DNA from: Roseiarcus sp963835215
Lineage (GTDB): Bacteria > Pseudomonadota > Alphaproteobacteria > Rhizobiales > Beijerinckiaceae
Length of the DNA: 64,000 nucleotides
Direction of reading: 5' to 3'
NCBI GenBank assembly: GCA_963835215.1
Contig: CAWIES010000004.1
Span: forward strand, 682,001-746,000
Shown here: piece by piece, positions 1 through 10,085 of the stretch
How the letters are laid out: the number at the start of each line of letters is the position of its first letter
Numbering within the stretch: position 1 is the first letter of the stretch
Notes under the pieces: generated by a model
Told to the model about the DNA's origin: nothing
Databases searched by the model: none
What the model saw: the letters and a program-made list of their open reading frames with translations, nothing else
Position numbers and translations under genes: made by a program

Positions 1-656
1 ACGCGCAGGCGCGCCTCGCCGCCTTTGCCGCGGCCCAATTCGCGCCGCTGCTGGCCGACCCAAATTTCCGCGCGACCCGCTGGCCACGTGTCCTCAGCGG
101 GCTCAGCGCCTTCCTCAGTTTCGACGCCGCGCGCCGGCGCGGCGCCACGCGCATTCTGGTCGAGCGGGCGGGCAAGTTCGAGTTCAAGCTCGCCGATGGC
201 TCACCCTTCACGCTTACCGCGCGCGCCGACCGCATCGAGCTCGTCGCCGGCGGCGCGGCGCTAATCGATTATAAGACCGGCGCGCCGCCGGGCCCGCGCG
301 AGGTCGAAATCGGCCTTGCGCCGCAACTGACGCTGTCGGCCAAGATGCTCGCCGAGGGCGCATTCCGCGACGCGCCGGCGGTGGAAGTGGTCGAGGCGCT
401 CTATTTCAAGCTCGGCGGCGCCAAGGGCGGCGAAGAGAAGCGGCTGAAGCCGGCGGGTCTCGCGGCAATGGTCGCCGAGCATTTCGCCGGCCTGCTCGAG
501 CTGCTTGAGCAATTCGCCGACGTGGACACGCCCTACTTACCGCGCGTCATGCCCAAGTTCGCGTCACGCGCCGGCGACTACGATCATCTCGCGCGGGTCA
601 AGGAATGGTCGGCGACCGGCGGCCAGTCCGAAGAAACGACAGCGGAGGAGACATGA
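1..656 (+). CDS. addB: AddB, double-strand break repair nuclease subunit (3' part only)
   Basis: The frame is open from the window edge (first full codon at 3) to the TGA at 654-656, about 217 codons. This is the C-terminal part of AddB, the inactive-helicase subunit of the AddAB helicase-nuclease that resects double-strand breaks for RecA recombination. The visible piece holds a PD-(D/E)XK nuclease core: a stretch rich in charged residues ('RADRIEL') followed by 'LIDYKTG', where D and K of the DYK motif are the expected metal-binding and catalytic residues, then a Gln in 'LAPQLTLSA'. It overlaps the addA start by four bases (ATGA), so the two are translationally coupled. The upstream part lies outside the window. 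Confidence 0.9.
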   Translation, partial: AQARLAAFAAAQFAPLLADPNFRATRWPRVLSGLSAFLSFDAARRRGATRILVERAGKFEFKLADGSPFTLTARADRIELVAGGAALIDYKTGAPPGPREVEIGLAPQLTLSAKMLAEGAFRDAPAVEVVEALYFKLGGAKGGEEKRLKPAGLAAMVAEHFAGLLELLEQFADVDTPYLPRVMPKFASRAGDYDHLARVKEWSATGGQSEETTAEET

Positions 657-3600
657 GCGGCACGCTCAACATCCCGCTGCCAGTTCTCGAGCGACAGCGC
701 AGCGCCGCCGATCCGGCAAGGTCGGCCTGGGTCTCGGCCAACGCCGGCTCGGGCAAGACGCATGTTCTGACGCAGCGGGTTCTGCGCCTGTTGCTCGCCG
801 GGGTCGCGCCTTCGGCGATCCTCTGCCTGACCTTCACCAAAACCGCCGCCGCCAACATGGCGGCCAAAGTGTTCGAGACGCTCGCGTCATGGACCGGCCT
901 CGACGACGCGGTGCTGATCGGCAAAATCGTCGAGCTCGGCGCGCCCGCGCCAAGCGTGGCCGCGCTCGCCTTCGCTCGCCGCCTGTTCGCGCGCGCGATC
1001 GAGACGCCGGGCGGATTGAAGATCCAGACCATCCACGCCTTCTGCGAGCGTCTGCTGCACCTATTTCCCTTCGAGGCCAATGTCGCGGCCGGCTTTCGCG
1101 TCGCCGACGACCGCGAAGCCGGCTTGCTGCTCGACCAGGCGCGCGCCAGAGCTTTCGCCGACGCTTTCACCAAACCGGGCGGCGAAGCGGCGATCGCCCG
1201 CGTCGCGCGCGAGGCCGGCGGCGAGGCCTTCGACGATCTGATCGGCGAGACGCTGGCGCGGCGCGCGCGGCTGGAGGCGATCGGCGACGAGGTCGCCTAT
1301 GACGCGGCGCTCAGGCATGCGCTTGATCTTGGGCCGGGCGACAGCAGCGAGACTATCAAGCGCAAAATCGTCGTCACCCGCGAGCAATGGCCGCAATGGG
1401 CCGAGCGGCTGGCGCAGGGCAGCGCCAAGGATCAAGGCGTCGCCGCCGACCTCGACCGCGCCTTCGCCGCCGGCGATGACCTCGAGCGCAGCATTGAGGC
1501 CTATTTCGACGCCTTCTTCACCCGCGAGGGCAAACCGCGCGGCGGCGCGTCGGGCCAGCTCGTCACGCAGACGCTGGCCAAGCGCGCGCCCGACTTGCCC
1601 GAGCGGCTCGCCATCGAACAGGAGCGCCTCATCGCGATGCGCGACCGGCTGCGCAGCGCCGAGGCGCTGGAGCGTAGCGTCGCGCTCTATACGATCGCCA
1701 CCGGGGTGCTGAAGCGCTACGCCGCGCTCAAGGGCGCGCGCGGTCTGCTTGATTACGAGGATCTGATCGCCCGAACGCGCGCGTTGCTCGAGCGCGCTGA
1801 CGCGGCTTGGGTGCTCTATAAGCTCGACGCGGCGGTTGAGCACATCCTGGTCGATGAGGCGCAAGACACCTCGCCCGCGCAATGGGCGATCCTGACCAAG
1901 CTGTGCGAAGAATTCCTCTCGGGCGCCGGCGCGCGCGGCGGCCCGCGCACGGTCTTTGCCGTTGGCGACGAGAAGCAGTCGATCTTCTCTTTCCAGGGCG
2001 CCGCGCCATACATGTTTTCGCAGATGCGCCGCACGCTGGAAGGCCGCCACGACAAGGCCGGCCTGCCCTTTGCTTCGGTTCAGCTCGCCATGTCGTTCCG
2101 TTCGGCGCCGACGATCCTTAAGGGCGTCGACCTTGTGTTCGCCGAGGAGAACGCCTGGCGTGGGCTAACCGGCGAGCCGATCAAACCGCCGCCGCACGAG
2201 GCGCTGCGCGCCGACATGCCCGGCCTGATCGAGCTGTGGCCGACGATCGCCGGAGTCAAAGCGCCCGACCGTGAAGAGTGGCGCATGCCGCTCGATGAAC
2301 TCGGCAGGGCGGAGCCCGCGGTCCTCGCCGCGCGCCGCATCGCGGCGGTCATCAAGGGCTGGTTGACGCCCGGCTCTCCCGAGCGGGTTGTCGATGTCGA
2401 AACGGGCGGCGCGCGCCCGATCGCGGCGGGCGACGTCCTTATCCTGGTGCGCTCGCGCGGCGCCTTCTTCGAGGCGATGATCCGCGCGCTCAAGGAGAAC
2501 AATATCCCAACCGCCGGCGCCGACCGGCTCAAGCTCAATGAATTGCTCGCCGTGATGGACCTCGTCGCCGCCGGCCGCGCCGCGCTCCTGCCCGAGGACG
2601 ACCTGACGCTGGCGACTGTGCTGAAGTCGCCGCTGATTGGCCTCGACGACGACGACCTCGTCAAGATTGCGCCCGAACGGCCCGGCTCACTCCATGCGGC
2701 GCTCGGCGCGGCCAGCAAAGCGCCCTTCGTCACGGCGCAGGAGCGGCTGGAGGCGTGGCGAACACGCGCGCAGGCGCGAACCCCCTTCACTTTCTACGCC
2801 ACGCTGCTCGGGGCCGAAGGCGGACGGCGTGCGCTGCTTGAGCGGCTCGGCCCCGAGGCGGCGGACGCGATCGACGAGTTCATGGCGCTGGCGCTCGCCC
2901 ATGAGCGTGAGCAGGCGCCGTCGCTGGTCGATTTTCTCGCCGAGATCGAAGCCGCCGATACGCCGATCAAGCGCGACATGGAGGCGCGTAGCGAGGGCGT
3001 GCGGGTGATGACGGTGCACGGCGCCAAAGGATTGGAGGCGCCGATCGTCATTCTCCCCGACACGTGCTCGTCGGCGTTCGGCGGCAAGCCGGCGCGATTG
3101 ATCGACCTTGGCGAGGCCGAGGACGAGGCGCCGACGCTGTTCGTCTGGGCGACCCGAAAGGGCGAAGATTCCGCTCCCCTCGCCGCCGCGCGCGAGCGAC
3201 GGCGGCAGGCAGACGCGGGCGAACATCGCCGGCTGCTGTATGTGGCGATGACGCGCGCTGCGCAGCGCCTGATCGTCGCCGGCCACCACGGCGTCAAAGG
3301 GCCCGGCGAGGATAATTGGCGCGCGCTGATTGCGGCCGGTCTCGCCGACGTTCTGCAACCCGCCCCGTCGCCGTGGGACGCGAGCGAGACGATCCTGCGG
3401 TTTGGAGCGACGCCCGCCGCCGGCGCGGACGTCGCAGGGGCGCCAGCGCCGCAGACCGTTGACGACCCGGCGTGGCTACGCCGTGCAGCGCCGGCCGAGG
3501 CGACGACGACGCCGCTGAGCCCGTCACGCGCCGCAGCCCTCCCGTCCAGCAGTGAGGCCGGCCGGGCGCGCCGCCAGGCGGGCGCGCTGATCCACGCGCT

Positions 3601-4081
3601 GCTGCAGCGCCTGCCCGAACTTGCGCCCGAGCGCCGCCGCGCCGCCGCTGAGCGCTTCCTTGCGACCCAAGGCGCAATGCTCGACGCGGCGACGCGCGCC
3701 GAACTCGTTGAGCGCGCCTTGGCGACGCTCGGGCGTCCCGAACTCGCGCCGCTGTTCGCGCCCGGCTCGCGGGCCGAAGTTGCGATTGGCGGCGCTCTGG
3801 CGCGTGCAGGCCGCGCTGCGCTGCCCATCTCGGGCCGGATCGACCGTCTCGCGGTCGCGCCCGACGCGGTCTATCTCGCCGACTACAAGAACAGCGCCCG
3901 CCCCGCCGCCAATCCGCCGGCCTATGTGACGCAGCTCGCACTCTACCGTGCGGCGCTGAGTTCGCTCTATCCGGACCGCCCGATTCGCGCCCACCTGATT
4001 TGGCTTGCGGGGAGCGAAACGGTCGAGATCGAGGGGGCCGAACTCGACGCGGCGCTCGCTACGGTTCTCGCCGCAAGCTGA
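653..4081 (+). CDS. addA: AddA, double-strand break repair helicase-nuclease
   Basis: 1142 residues, a UvrD/Rep-type superfamily 1A helicase with a C-terminal RecB-like nuclease; with AddB it unwinds and cuts DNA ends. Walker A is 'NAGSGKT' at residues 30-36, the motif II region 'VDEAQDTSPAQW' is near residue 400, the 'GDEKQSIFSFQGA' motif III follows, 'VMTVHGAKGLEAPIV' (motif V) and 'RLLYVAMTRAAQRL' (motif VI) come later, and 'YLADYKNS' near residue 1077 is the nuclease motif. The ATG at 653 overlaps the addB stop and is preceded by GGAGGAGAC. A longer in-frame start at 605 exists but lies inside addB and has no such signal. Length is normal for alphaproteobacterial AddA. Confidence 0.95.
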   Translation: MSGTLNIPLPVLERQRSAADPARSAWVSANAGSGKTHVLTQRVLRLLLAGVAPSAILCLTFTKTAAANMAAKVFETLASWTGLDDAVLIGKIVELGAPAPSVAALAFARRLFARAIETPGGLKIQTIHAFCERLLHLFPFEANVAAGFRVADDREAGLLLDQARARAFADAFTKPGGEAAIARVAREAGGEAFDDLIGETLARRARLEAIGDEVAYDAALRHALDLGPGDSSETIKRKIVVTREQWPQWAERLAQGSAKDQGVAADLDRAFAAGDDLERSIEAYFDAFFTREGKPRGGASGQLVTQTLAKRAPDLPERLAIEQERLIAMRDRLRSAEALERSVALYTIATGVLKRYAALKGARGLLDYEDLIARTRALLERADAAWVLYKLDAAVEHILVDEAQDTSPAQWAILTKLCEEFLSGAGARGGPRTVFAVGDEKQSIFSFQGAAPYMFSQMRRTLEGRHDKAGLPFASVQLAMSFRSAPTILKGVDLVFAEENAWRGLTGEPIKPPPHEALRADMPGLIELWPTIAGVKAPDREEWRMPLDELGRAEPAVLAARRIAAVIKGWLTPGSPERVVDVETGGARPIAAGDVLILVRSRGAFFEAMIRALKENNIPTAGADRLKLNELLAVMDLVAAGRAALLPEDDLTLATVLKSPLIGLDDDDLVKIAPERPGSLHAALGAASKAPFVTAQERLEAWRTRAQARTPFTFYATLLGAEGGRRALLERLGPEAADAIDEFMALALAHEREQAPSLVDFLAEIEAADTPIKRDMEARSEGVRVMTVHGAKGLEAPIVILPDTCSSAFGGKPARLIDLGEAEDEAPTLFVWATRKGEDSAPLAAARERRRQADAGEHRRLLYVAMTRAAQRLIVAGHHGVKGPGEDNWRALIAAGLADVLQPAPSPWDASETILRFGATPAAGADVAGAPAPQTVDDPAWLRRAAPAEATTTPLSPSRAAALPSSSEAGRARRQAGALIHALLQRLPELAPERRRAAAERFLATQGAMLDAATRAELVERALATLGRPELAPLFAPGSRAEVAIGGALARAGRAALPISGRIDRLAVAPDAVYLADYKNSARPAANPPAYVTQLALYRAALSSLYPDRPIRAHLIWLAGSETVEIEGAELDAALATVLAAS

Positions 4082-4192
4082 CAAGAGGCTGACGAATTGG
4101 GCCGGAAATCACAGCACAATCAAGCCCTTCGTCCTTTGCATTGCCCTATCGGAGCCGTGATGAGGCCGTATTTGGTCTCCTAGACTACCCCC

Positions 4193-5566
4193 ATGACGAA
4201 CAGCGTAAGACGGCAGCGTACCAGCCGGCGCATCGCATCAGAGGGTGAGCAGCCCCAGCCCGGCGCCGGGCGTAACAGTATTGTCGGCCTCGCCGCCGCT
4301 TGTGTCGGCGCGGCCGCGCTCGCGACTTCGAGCGCCAGCTTCGGTCAGATCGCCACGCCGCAGGCGCAGGCGACGACCGCGCCGGCGGCCCCAGCTCAAG
4401 ATCAGACGACCCCGACCGCGGGGCCGACGACGCCGCCAGGCATGGTTCGCTACGACCATCCGATCATGGTGGACGGCCACCTTGTCCTATGGCGTGGCGC
4501 CTGGCGCAGCCGGGTCAAGGCCGCGGTTCAGGCGCCGAGCGAGGCTCGCAGCGTCGCCGCTCCGCCTCCCGCGCCGCCACCGCAGCGCCAGCATGGATTG
4601 GCCGTGCTCGCCGACCCCGACGATTCCTGCGCGACGCGCATCGCGGGAGAACTTGCCGCCGCGCTACACGTCGATGGCGGCGGCGCCCATGTCCTTGCCG
4701 GACGCGTCTCGGTAAGCGCGCTGGCCACCGCGGTTCAGGGCGACAGCGCCGATCTCGCGATCGCCCCGCTCGACGCGCTGCTCGCCCATCCCGAGACCAG
4801 CGCCGGCTGGCGCGAGCGCGCGCCCTACATCGCGCGGCTGCCCGGCGAACCGGTCGAAATCATCGCCTCGCGCGACATCACGGATGTGCGCCAACTCGCG
4901 GGGCGCAACGTCGGCTATGGCCCGACCGACAGCGCGGACGCCACGAGCGCGACGATCATCTTCGGCGCGCTCGGCATTGCGCCGCAACCGGCCTACGCGC
5001 CGCTCGCCGCCGAACTCAGCGATCTTTCCGCCGGCAAGCTCGCCGCCGTTGTCGTGGTTGACGGGCGCTGTTCGAGCGCGATCGCCAGCTTTGGCGGCGA
5101 CCATCGCTTCCACGAGGTCGCGGTGCACTGGTCCCCGGCGCTCAAGATGCTCTACGCGCCGGCGCGACTGAGCGCGAAGGATCGCCCCAACCTGATCGAC
5201 GCCGAGCAGAAAATCGACTCCATCAATGCGCCGCGCGCGCTGATCGCGCTCGACGCCGCGCCCGACACGCCGCGTGCGGCGGCGGCGGCGGCGGTGACGA
5301 AATCCCTTTTCGACGGGTTCGATCGCTTGCAGGAGCCCGGCAAAGACGAGGCTTGGCGCGCGGTGAACCTTGCGGCGAGCGCGCCCTGGCCACGCCTCAA
5401 GGCCGCGCAGGCCTGGGTCGACGACGTCGCCACGCCGGCAAATTCTTCGCTGGAAGCATTTCGCTCGGTCGCGCGCAGCGCCGCGAGCGCCACGGACGGC
5501 CCAGCGCCGCAGGATTCCGATCGCCTTTTCGACAGCTTGATGCGTTGGCGGGGGACAGAACAATAA
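4193..5566 (+). CDS. TAXI-family TRAP-type solute-binding protein (periplasmic)
   Basis: 457 residues. A charged N-terminus, then a hydrophobic Ala-rich segment at about residues 28-50 that looks like a signal peptide or signal anchor, then a long Ala/Pro/Gln/Thr linker (about 50-80). The rest resembles the TAXI group of periplasmic binding proteins: a region on 'DLAIAPLDALLAHP', then 'IARLPGEPVEIIASRDI' and 'VRQLAGRNVGYGPTDSAD', the usual sequence for ligand-domain closure in the family. No TRAP permease gene is next to it. The following gene starts 13 bases downstream, so the two are probably cotranscribed. It could bind a carboxylate or act only as a sensor; the ligand cannot be inferred. 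No clear ribosome-binding site precedes the ATG, so the start is less certain. Confidence 0.65.
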   Translation: MTNSVRRQRTSRRIASEGEQPQPGAGRNSIVGLAAACVGAAALATSSASFGQIATPQAQATTAPAAPAQDQTTPTAGPTTPPGMVRYDHPIMVDGHLVLWRGAWRSRVKAAVQAPSEARSVAAPPPAPPPQRQHGLAVLADPDDSCATRIAGELAAALHVDGGGAHVLAGRVSVSALATAVQGDSADLAIAPLDALLAHPETSAGWRERAPYIARLPGEPVEIIASRDITDVRQLAGRNVGYGPTDSADATSATIIFGALGIAPQPAYAPLAAELSDLSAGKLAAVVVVDGRCSSAIASFGGDHRFHEVAVHWSPALKMLYAPARLSAKDRPNLIDAEQKIDSINAPRALIALDAAPDTPRAAAAAAVTKSLFDGFDRLQEPGKDEAWRAVNLAASAPWPRLKAAQAWVDDVATPANSSLEAFRSVARSAASATDGPAPQDSDRLFDSLMRWRGTEQ

Positions 5567-5579
5567 CAGGAGGCGCGTG

Positions 5580-6185
5580 ATGCCGATCTTGCTGAAGTCC
5601 GTCGCCGGCGCGTTCGCTGGCCTCGTCGTGGGAACTGTTGGTCTGGCGCTCTGGGCGCCAGACGAAAGGAAAACGGTCGAGGCGCGTCCGGTCCTCGCTC
5701 AGCCGCTGGGGGTCGCCATAGCGGCGCCCGCGAGCGTACCCGCCAGCGTAGAGGCGGCCGGACTCGACAAGCTGGCGCAGGCCAAGCTGGCGCAGGCCAT
5801 GGGCGGCTCGGCTGCGCCGGGTTTGGCGACGCCAGGCTCTCCAGCGCCAGGCTCGCCAACGCGCGGCTTGGAGCTAACGCCACTCAACGCCAGCCTCACT
5901 GGCCCGAACGACGACGCGCTGCGGCTGAGGGCGCAGGGCCTGGTGGCGCTCGCCGACGGCGACGTCGCCGAGGCGCGCGCCTTTCTCGAGCGGGCCTCCG
6001 AATCAGGCGACGCGCGCGCGCTGCTGGTGCTCGGCGACACTTACGACCCAAGCACCTTGGCGCGCCTCGGCGCGATCGGCCTCAAGGGCGACGTCGCGCG
6101 CGCGCGCGACTACTACGCACGGGCGAGCGAGGCTGGCCTGAGCGCGGCGCGTCCACGCCTCGCCGCCGCCGAGTTCTCGCAATAA
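5580..6185 (+). CDS. Membrane-anchored protein with Sel1/TPR-like tail, function unknown
   Basis: 201 residues. The ATG at 5580 is chosen because AGGAGG (5568-5573) lies six bases upstream; the GTG at 5577 would be too close. A hydrophobic N-terminal segment ('SVAGAFAGLVVGTVGLALWA') is a signal anchor. A Pro/Gly/Ala-rich middle part contains short repeated units of the type 'GLATPGSPAPGSP'. The C-terminal 90 residues ('LRLRAQGLVALADGDVAEA...FLERASESGDARALLVLGD...ARDYYARASEAG') look like two Sel1/TPR helical pairs, as used for protein-protein contacts in the periplasm. It sits directly after the TAXI binding protein and may be its partner. No enzymatic motif was seen. Confidence 0.6.
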   Translation: MPILLKSVAGAFAGLVVGTVGLALWAPDERKTVEARPVLAQPLGVAIAAPASVPASVEAAGLDKLAQAKLAQAMGGSAAPGLATPGSPAPGSPTRGLELTPLNASLTGPNDDALRLRAQGLVALADGDVAEARAFLERASESGDARALLVLGDTYDPSTLARLGAIGLKGDVARARDYYARASEAGLSAARPRLAAAEFSQ

Positions 6186-6189
6186 CCAA

Positions 6190-6280
6190 CGTCATTGCGA
6201 GCGCAAGCGTAGCAATCCAGCGGTGAAATAGCGGCGGCCGAAGCGTGGATTGCTTCGCCGCTTCGCGTCTCGCAATGACG
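6190..6280. repeat. REP-like palindromic intergenic element
   Basis: A 12-bp perfect inverted repeat (CGTCATTGCGAG at 6190-6201 and its complement ending at 6280) encloses a second inverted pair, GCAATCCA and TGGATTGC. The whole element fills the gap between two convergent genes. Nested palindromes starting with CGTCATTGCGAG are a common dispersed repeat type in alphaproteobacteria. Its place between convergent stops also lets it act as a bidirectional transcription terminator. Confidence 0.75.
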
Positions 6281-6291
6281 ATTGGAGGGCT

Positions 6292-7299
6292 TTAGCGATC
6301 GACCCGCGACAAGACGGCGCTCAGCGGGTCGCTGGTCCAGGCGACATTGACGAAGTCCTCGTGCTTGACGTCGCCCGAGTCGACGAAGGCGACCACGCCC
6401 GGCCTGAGTCCGTCGGGCATGCCGTCTTCGGCGTGGATGCCCTCGCGCTGGAGCCGATCGCGTAAAGCGAGGTTCTCGTCGTGGGTCGAGGTCGAATAGG
6501 CGCTGACGAAGAAGGCGCCGTTATGCGCCGACTCGATCCAGTGCGCGAACTTGTCCTCTTCGCCGTAGAGCGCATCGAGCAGGACGACGCCGCGCACGCG
6601 ATCGCCCGCGCCCCCCTCGGCCAGCGAATAGGCGGCGGGCATGTAGCCGCCGCTATAGGCGACGACGATCACCGGCATGCGGCGGAAGGCGCCGCGCGCG
6701 GCGTTGGGGTAAAGCTCGGCGAGCTTGCCCTCCGCCTCGTCGAGGAACTGCGCGAAGGCGCCGGGGCGCCAGAAATTGCCGGCGCTCGAATCCTGCGCGT
6801 CGACCGCGAGCTGCGGCGCGACCATGACCGCGTTGAGATTCGATTGCGCGAGCTGGCGCACCGCCTGCTGGCGATCGACGACATCGCGCGCCAGGATCGT
6901 CTGGTTGCCGTGGAAAAAGACGACGATGACGCCCGAGCGATTGGGATCGAAATCGGGGCCAGCGGCGAGTAGCACGCGCCGGTCGCTGTAGGTCGTGTCC
7001 TCGAACAACAGGCCGCCGCGCGGCGAGGTGTGAGCGAGCCGGCCATCGGCGTTGGCGTCCATGAAGGGCTTGGCCCGTTCATTGGTGTCGGCGTCGGCGG
7101 GAATGATGCCGTGATAGGGAAACGCCGAGTTGCGGAACGTGGCGTAGGCGACCTCGCCGCCGCCCGCCGCCTGCATCTGTGTGCCCGAGCCAGTTGTCAG
7201 AGCGGCTTGGGGCCCCGACCCCGCGTTACAACCGGCTAGCGCCAGCGCCAGGCCGACCCCGGCCGCACATGGAAAAACGCGACCTGGCCGAACGCTCAT
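6292..7299 (-). CDS. Lipoprotein, alpha/beta-hydrolase fold (putative serine esterase)
   Basis: 335 residues from the ATG at 7299. The N-terminus is a lipoprotein signal: Arg-containing n-region, hydrophobic stretch and lipobox 'LAGC', so the mature protein should be lipid-anchored. The hydrolase part has 'VVFFHGN' (oxyanion-hole HG motif) and a nucleophile elbow 'VAYSGGY' (a G-x-S-x-G variant in which the first Gly is Ala), followed by 'VLLDALYG' as the likely acid-bearing strand. The substrate is unknown. It is separated by only 31 bases from the upstream spermidine-synthase-like gene and probably shares its transcript. A start 39 bases upstream is possible, but the lipoprotein signal is cleaner from 7299. 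Confidence 0.65.
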   Translation of the reverse strand: MSVRPGRVFPCAAGVGLALALAGCNAGSGPQAALTTGSGTQMQAAGGGEVAYATFRNSAFPYHGIIPADADTNERAKPFMDANADGRLAHTSPRGGLLFEDTTYSDRRVLLAAGPDFDPNRSGVIVVFFHGNQTILARDVVDRQQAVRQLAQSNLNAVMVAPQLAVDAQDSSAGNFWRPGAFAQFLDEAEGKLAELYPNAARGAFRRMPVIVVAYSGGYMPAAYSLAEGGAGDRVRGVVLLDALYGEEDKFAHWIESAHNGAFFVSAYSTSTHDENLALRDRLQREGIHAEDGMPDGLRPGVVAFVDSGDVKHEDFVNVAWTSDPLSAVLSRVDR

Positions 7300-7330
7300 C
7301 GCGGGACCCCCGTCTCGTTCAGCCGCCGAC

Positions 7331-10004
7331 TTAAGCAACGCGTCGCGGCGCAGACCCAGATATTACCCCGAAGAATGCGGGCAGCGCCAGCAGGTAGGCG
7401 CAGCCGGCGATCTCGATGACCGAGCCGAGGCCGAAATTGGTGGCGATCACCGGCGCCGCGGCGGCGCCGATCACCGAGAAACAGCCGTTGACGCCCCAGG
7501 CCCAGATGAACAGGTGCTCTTTGCCGAGCCGACCGAGCGTCGTCATGGCGGTCGGCATCGGGAAGCCCATCAGGAAGGCCGGCGGGGCGATGAAAGCGAA
7601 GCACAGCGCGAGCCGCGCCAGATACGGCAGCGCGCCGATCGCATCGAGCGCGTCGTTGAGGAAGAGAGCGTAGCCGATCAGCAGCGCGCCGATCGCCAGG
7701 AACAGCCCGGGCATGAAGACGCGCATGATCGGCAGGATGCGCTCGGAGAGCAGCGCGCCGAGGCCCGAAAAGACCAGCATGCCGGTGATCAGGATCGAGG
7801 CCGAGACGGTCGGATTGCCCAGCGCCATGACGAAATGGGCGATCAGCCCGACCTCGACCATGATGTAACCGGCGCCGAGGCAGGCGAAATAGACGACGCT
7901 GAGCGCCTTGCCGGGCGTTTTGGCGAAGATCGTGCGCCAGCCCCACAGGATCGGGATCGCCAGCAGCGCCGCGGCGGCGATGCAGGCGACGCCAAGCGTC
8001 GCCCAGATCAGGAGATAGCCCCATTCGTCCTGCAACGGCTCGAGCCGGTCGGGATCGAACAGCACCTGCGGCAGATCCTTGGTCTTCACATAGGCGGCGA
8101 AATAGGGCGCGTCATTGGTCAGCTTGCGGGTGTTGAAGACGTAGCGCGCGGCGATTTCGCTCCAGCCGCCGTTGACCAGCGTGTGCCAGGCAAGGCGTCC
8201 CATGACGGTCGAGGGCAGCGCGCCTTCGTCGGCCCCGGGTGGGCCGCCGGGGGGCGCGCCAGTCGCGTCATCGGGCGGCGCGGTCGGGTCGACGTCCGTC
8301 TTGTCCGGGCCGCTCGGCGCGCCGTTCTCGGGCGCGGAGAAGAACTGCGCGACATAGCCGCTCAGCGTGCGGTCGGTCTGCGAGCCGTCGTAGAAGTAGC
8401 CGGGCGAGTAGATCTCGTCGAATGACAGATCGTGGGTATATTTGCGCAGCGTCGTGATCTCGTCGGCGGTGAAGCCACCGCGCTTGTAGAGCACGGTGGC
8501 GGTCGACAGATACGACGAAGCGACAAAGAACGAGTTCGGCCATCCGGTCGCCATCGAGCGCCCGCGAGGCGGCCGCCATCGTCGTGTAGAGCTTGAGCAC
8601 CGACTTGGGCGGTTCTTCCTTGTTCCAGATGGTGACCGACAGCACACCGCCCGGAGCGAGGGCGCGCATGTAGGTTTCCATCGCCTCCTCGGTGTAGGCG
8701 AACTTCTCAACCACCGCGAAACCGCCCGGATTCGAGAGGCCGGTAGAATCGGCGAGGCTGAGGTCGATGACGTCGAACTTTTCTTTCGTCTGCGCGAGGA
8801 AATGGCGCCCCTCGTAGTCGATGACCCGCACCTTGCTCAAAATGTCGTCGGTGAACGTCGTGAACACCGGGCTGCGGAAGGCGGTGAGGATGGCGCGGTT
8901 GCCTTCGGCGACCGTGATGTCCTTGGAGCCTGAGGCGAGCGCGACCTCGGTCGAGATGCCGCCGCCGAACTGGACGACGAAAGTCTTGGGCGCCTTCTTG
9001 ATGATGTAGGGGTAGTCCATCGGCAGGTAATGGAAGTAGGCCGCTTCCTTGGCGTTCAGATGGCGCATGACGCCGATCGGACCGTCGCTGTCGATGTACA
9101 GGCCCATATAGGCGTTAGCCGGCATCTCAGGCAGGTTGAAACCGGCGTTGTCGGAGAGGCCCGGCGCGAAATGCAGATACGAGGTCGTGTAGGCCTGGAG
9201 GAAGCCGAACGGCGACCAGCTCTCGTAGACCTCCTTCGCCTCGGGCAAGCGCCGCGCGTAGGAAGCGCCCTTGTAGTCGTTGACCGCGAGCCGTGACAGG
9301 CCGAGCGCCGGGGCGGCGACAAAATGGCCGCCGAAGGCGACCACCGCGGCGAGAACGAAGGGAATGAGCGCGCCGCGCGCGCCGGGGATGAAGCTCCAGG
9401 CGATGCAGGCGGCGAACCACAGCGCGAGCGGCGCGGCGATCAGATCGACCGGCGGAAAGACATACATCGCGCCAAGGAACACGAGACCGCTGAGGCCTGA
9501 GCCGGCAAGATCGGCGAAATAGACGCGCCCGAAGGTTTTGTTGCTCTTGAGGAAGACGCAGCCGAGGAAGACGGCTCCGCCGAGAAACGGCGCGAGCGAC
9601 GCGAAGAAAATCTCGGCCAGCTTCCATTTCTGGTTGGGATCGGAGATCAGATAAATCGGATTGAAGCCGAGCTGCTGGATGTAGAGGTTCGCGGCGACCG
9701 CCAATGGCCCCATCAGGCCGAGCCCGGTCGAGGCGATGCCCAGCCAATGGCGCGCGAACCAATTCTTGGCGATCGCCATCACCGCACTGGTGAGGCCAAA
9801 GCCAAGCATGGCGAGTGAAACCACCAGCGAGCCGAAATGCGTCCAATTGCCGACGGCAAAGACGCGCATAATGTCGATCTGCAGCGCGATCACCGAACCC
9901 GCGCCGAGGCCAACCGCGAGATAAAGCGCAAGACGGCCGCGCGGGCTCAGCTCGACGTCGCCCTCGCTCGTCGTCGCCACGACCGTCTCGACGCGCTTAT
10001 CCAT
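7331..10004 (-). pseudogene. Multi-membrane spermidine-synthase-like protein, one frameshift
   Basis: Two overlapping frames join near 8541-8546 and together give about 890 residues. The length is 1 modulo 3, as one extra base requires. The join restores a smooth reading '...GDR(W)PNSFFVASS'. N-terminal part: seven or more membrane helices, with 'ALQIDIMRVFAVGNW' in the first. Middle: a class I methyltransferase/aminopropyltransferase fold with 'VVQFGGGIST' near residue 346, acidic 'VAEGNR', and 'FDVIDLSLADSTG' near 411. C-terminal part: about seven more helices. Such fused membrane proteins are annotated as spermidine synthase-like, but their reaction is not established. It lies between a Tat-exported isoaspartyl methyltransferase and a lipoprotein hydrolase. 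The frameshift may be a sequencing error; it is labelled broken only because the given sequence does not code it in one frame. Confidence 0.7.
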
Positions 10005-10085
10005 GCGCGAGACTCCTGCCGGACGTCAGCGGCCCCCGCCCCGCGTCAGCAAGGCGGAGGGCAAGCAAATCGGCAGCGAGCGCGA

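Noticed and set aside
7181..8425. A 414-codon plus-strand frame opposite the spermidine-synthase-like gene
   Set aside because: Low-complexity, Gln/Arg/Asp-rich translation; antisense shadow of a gene with real motifs.
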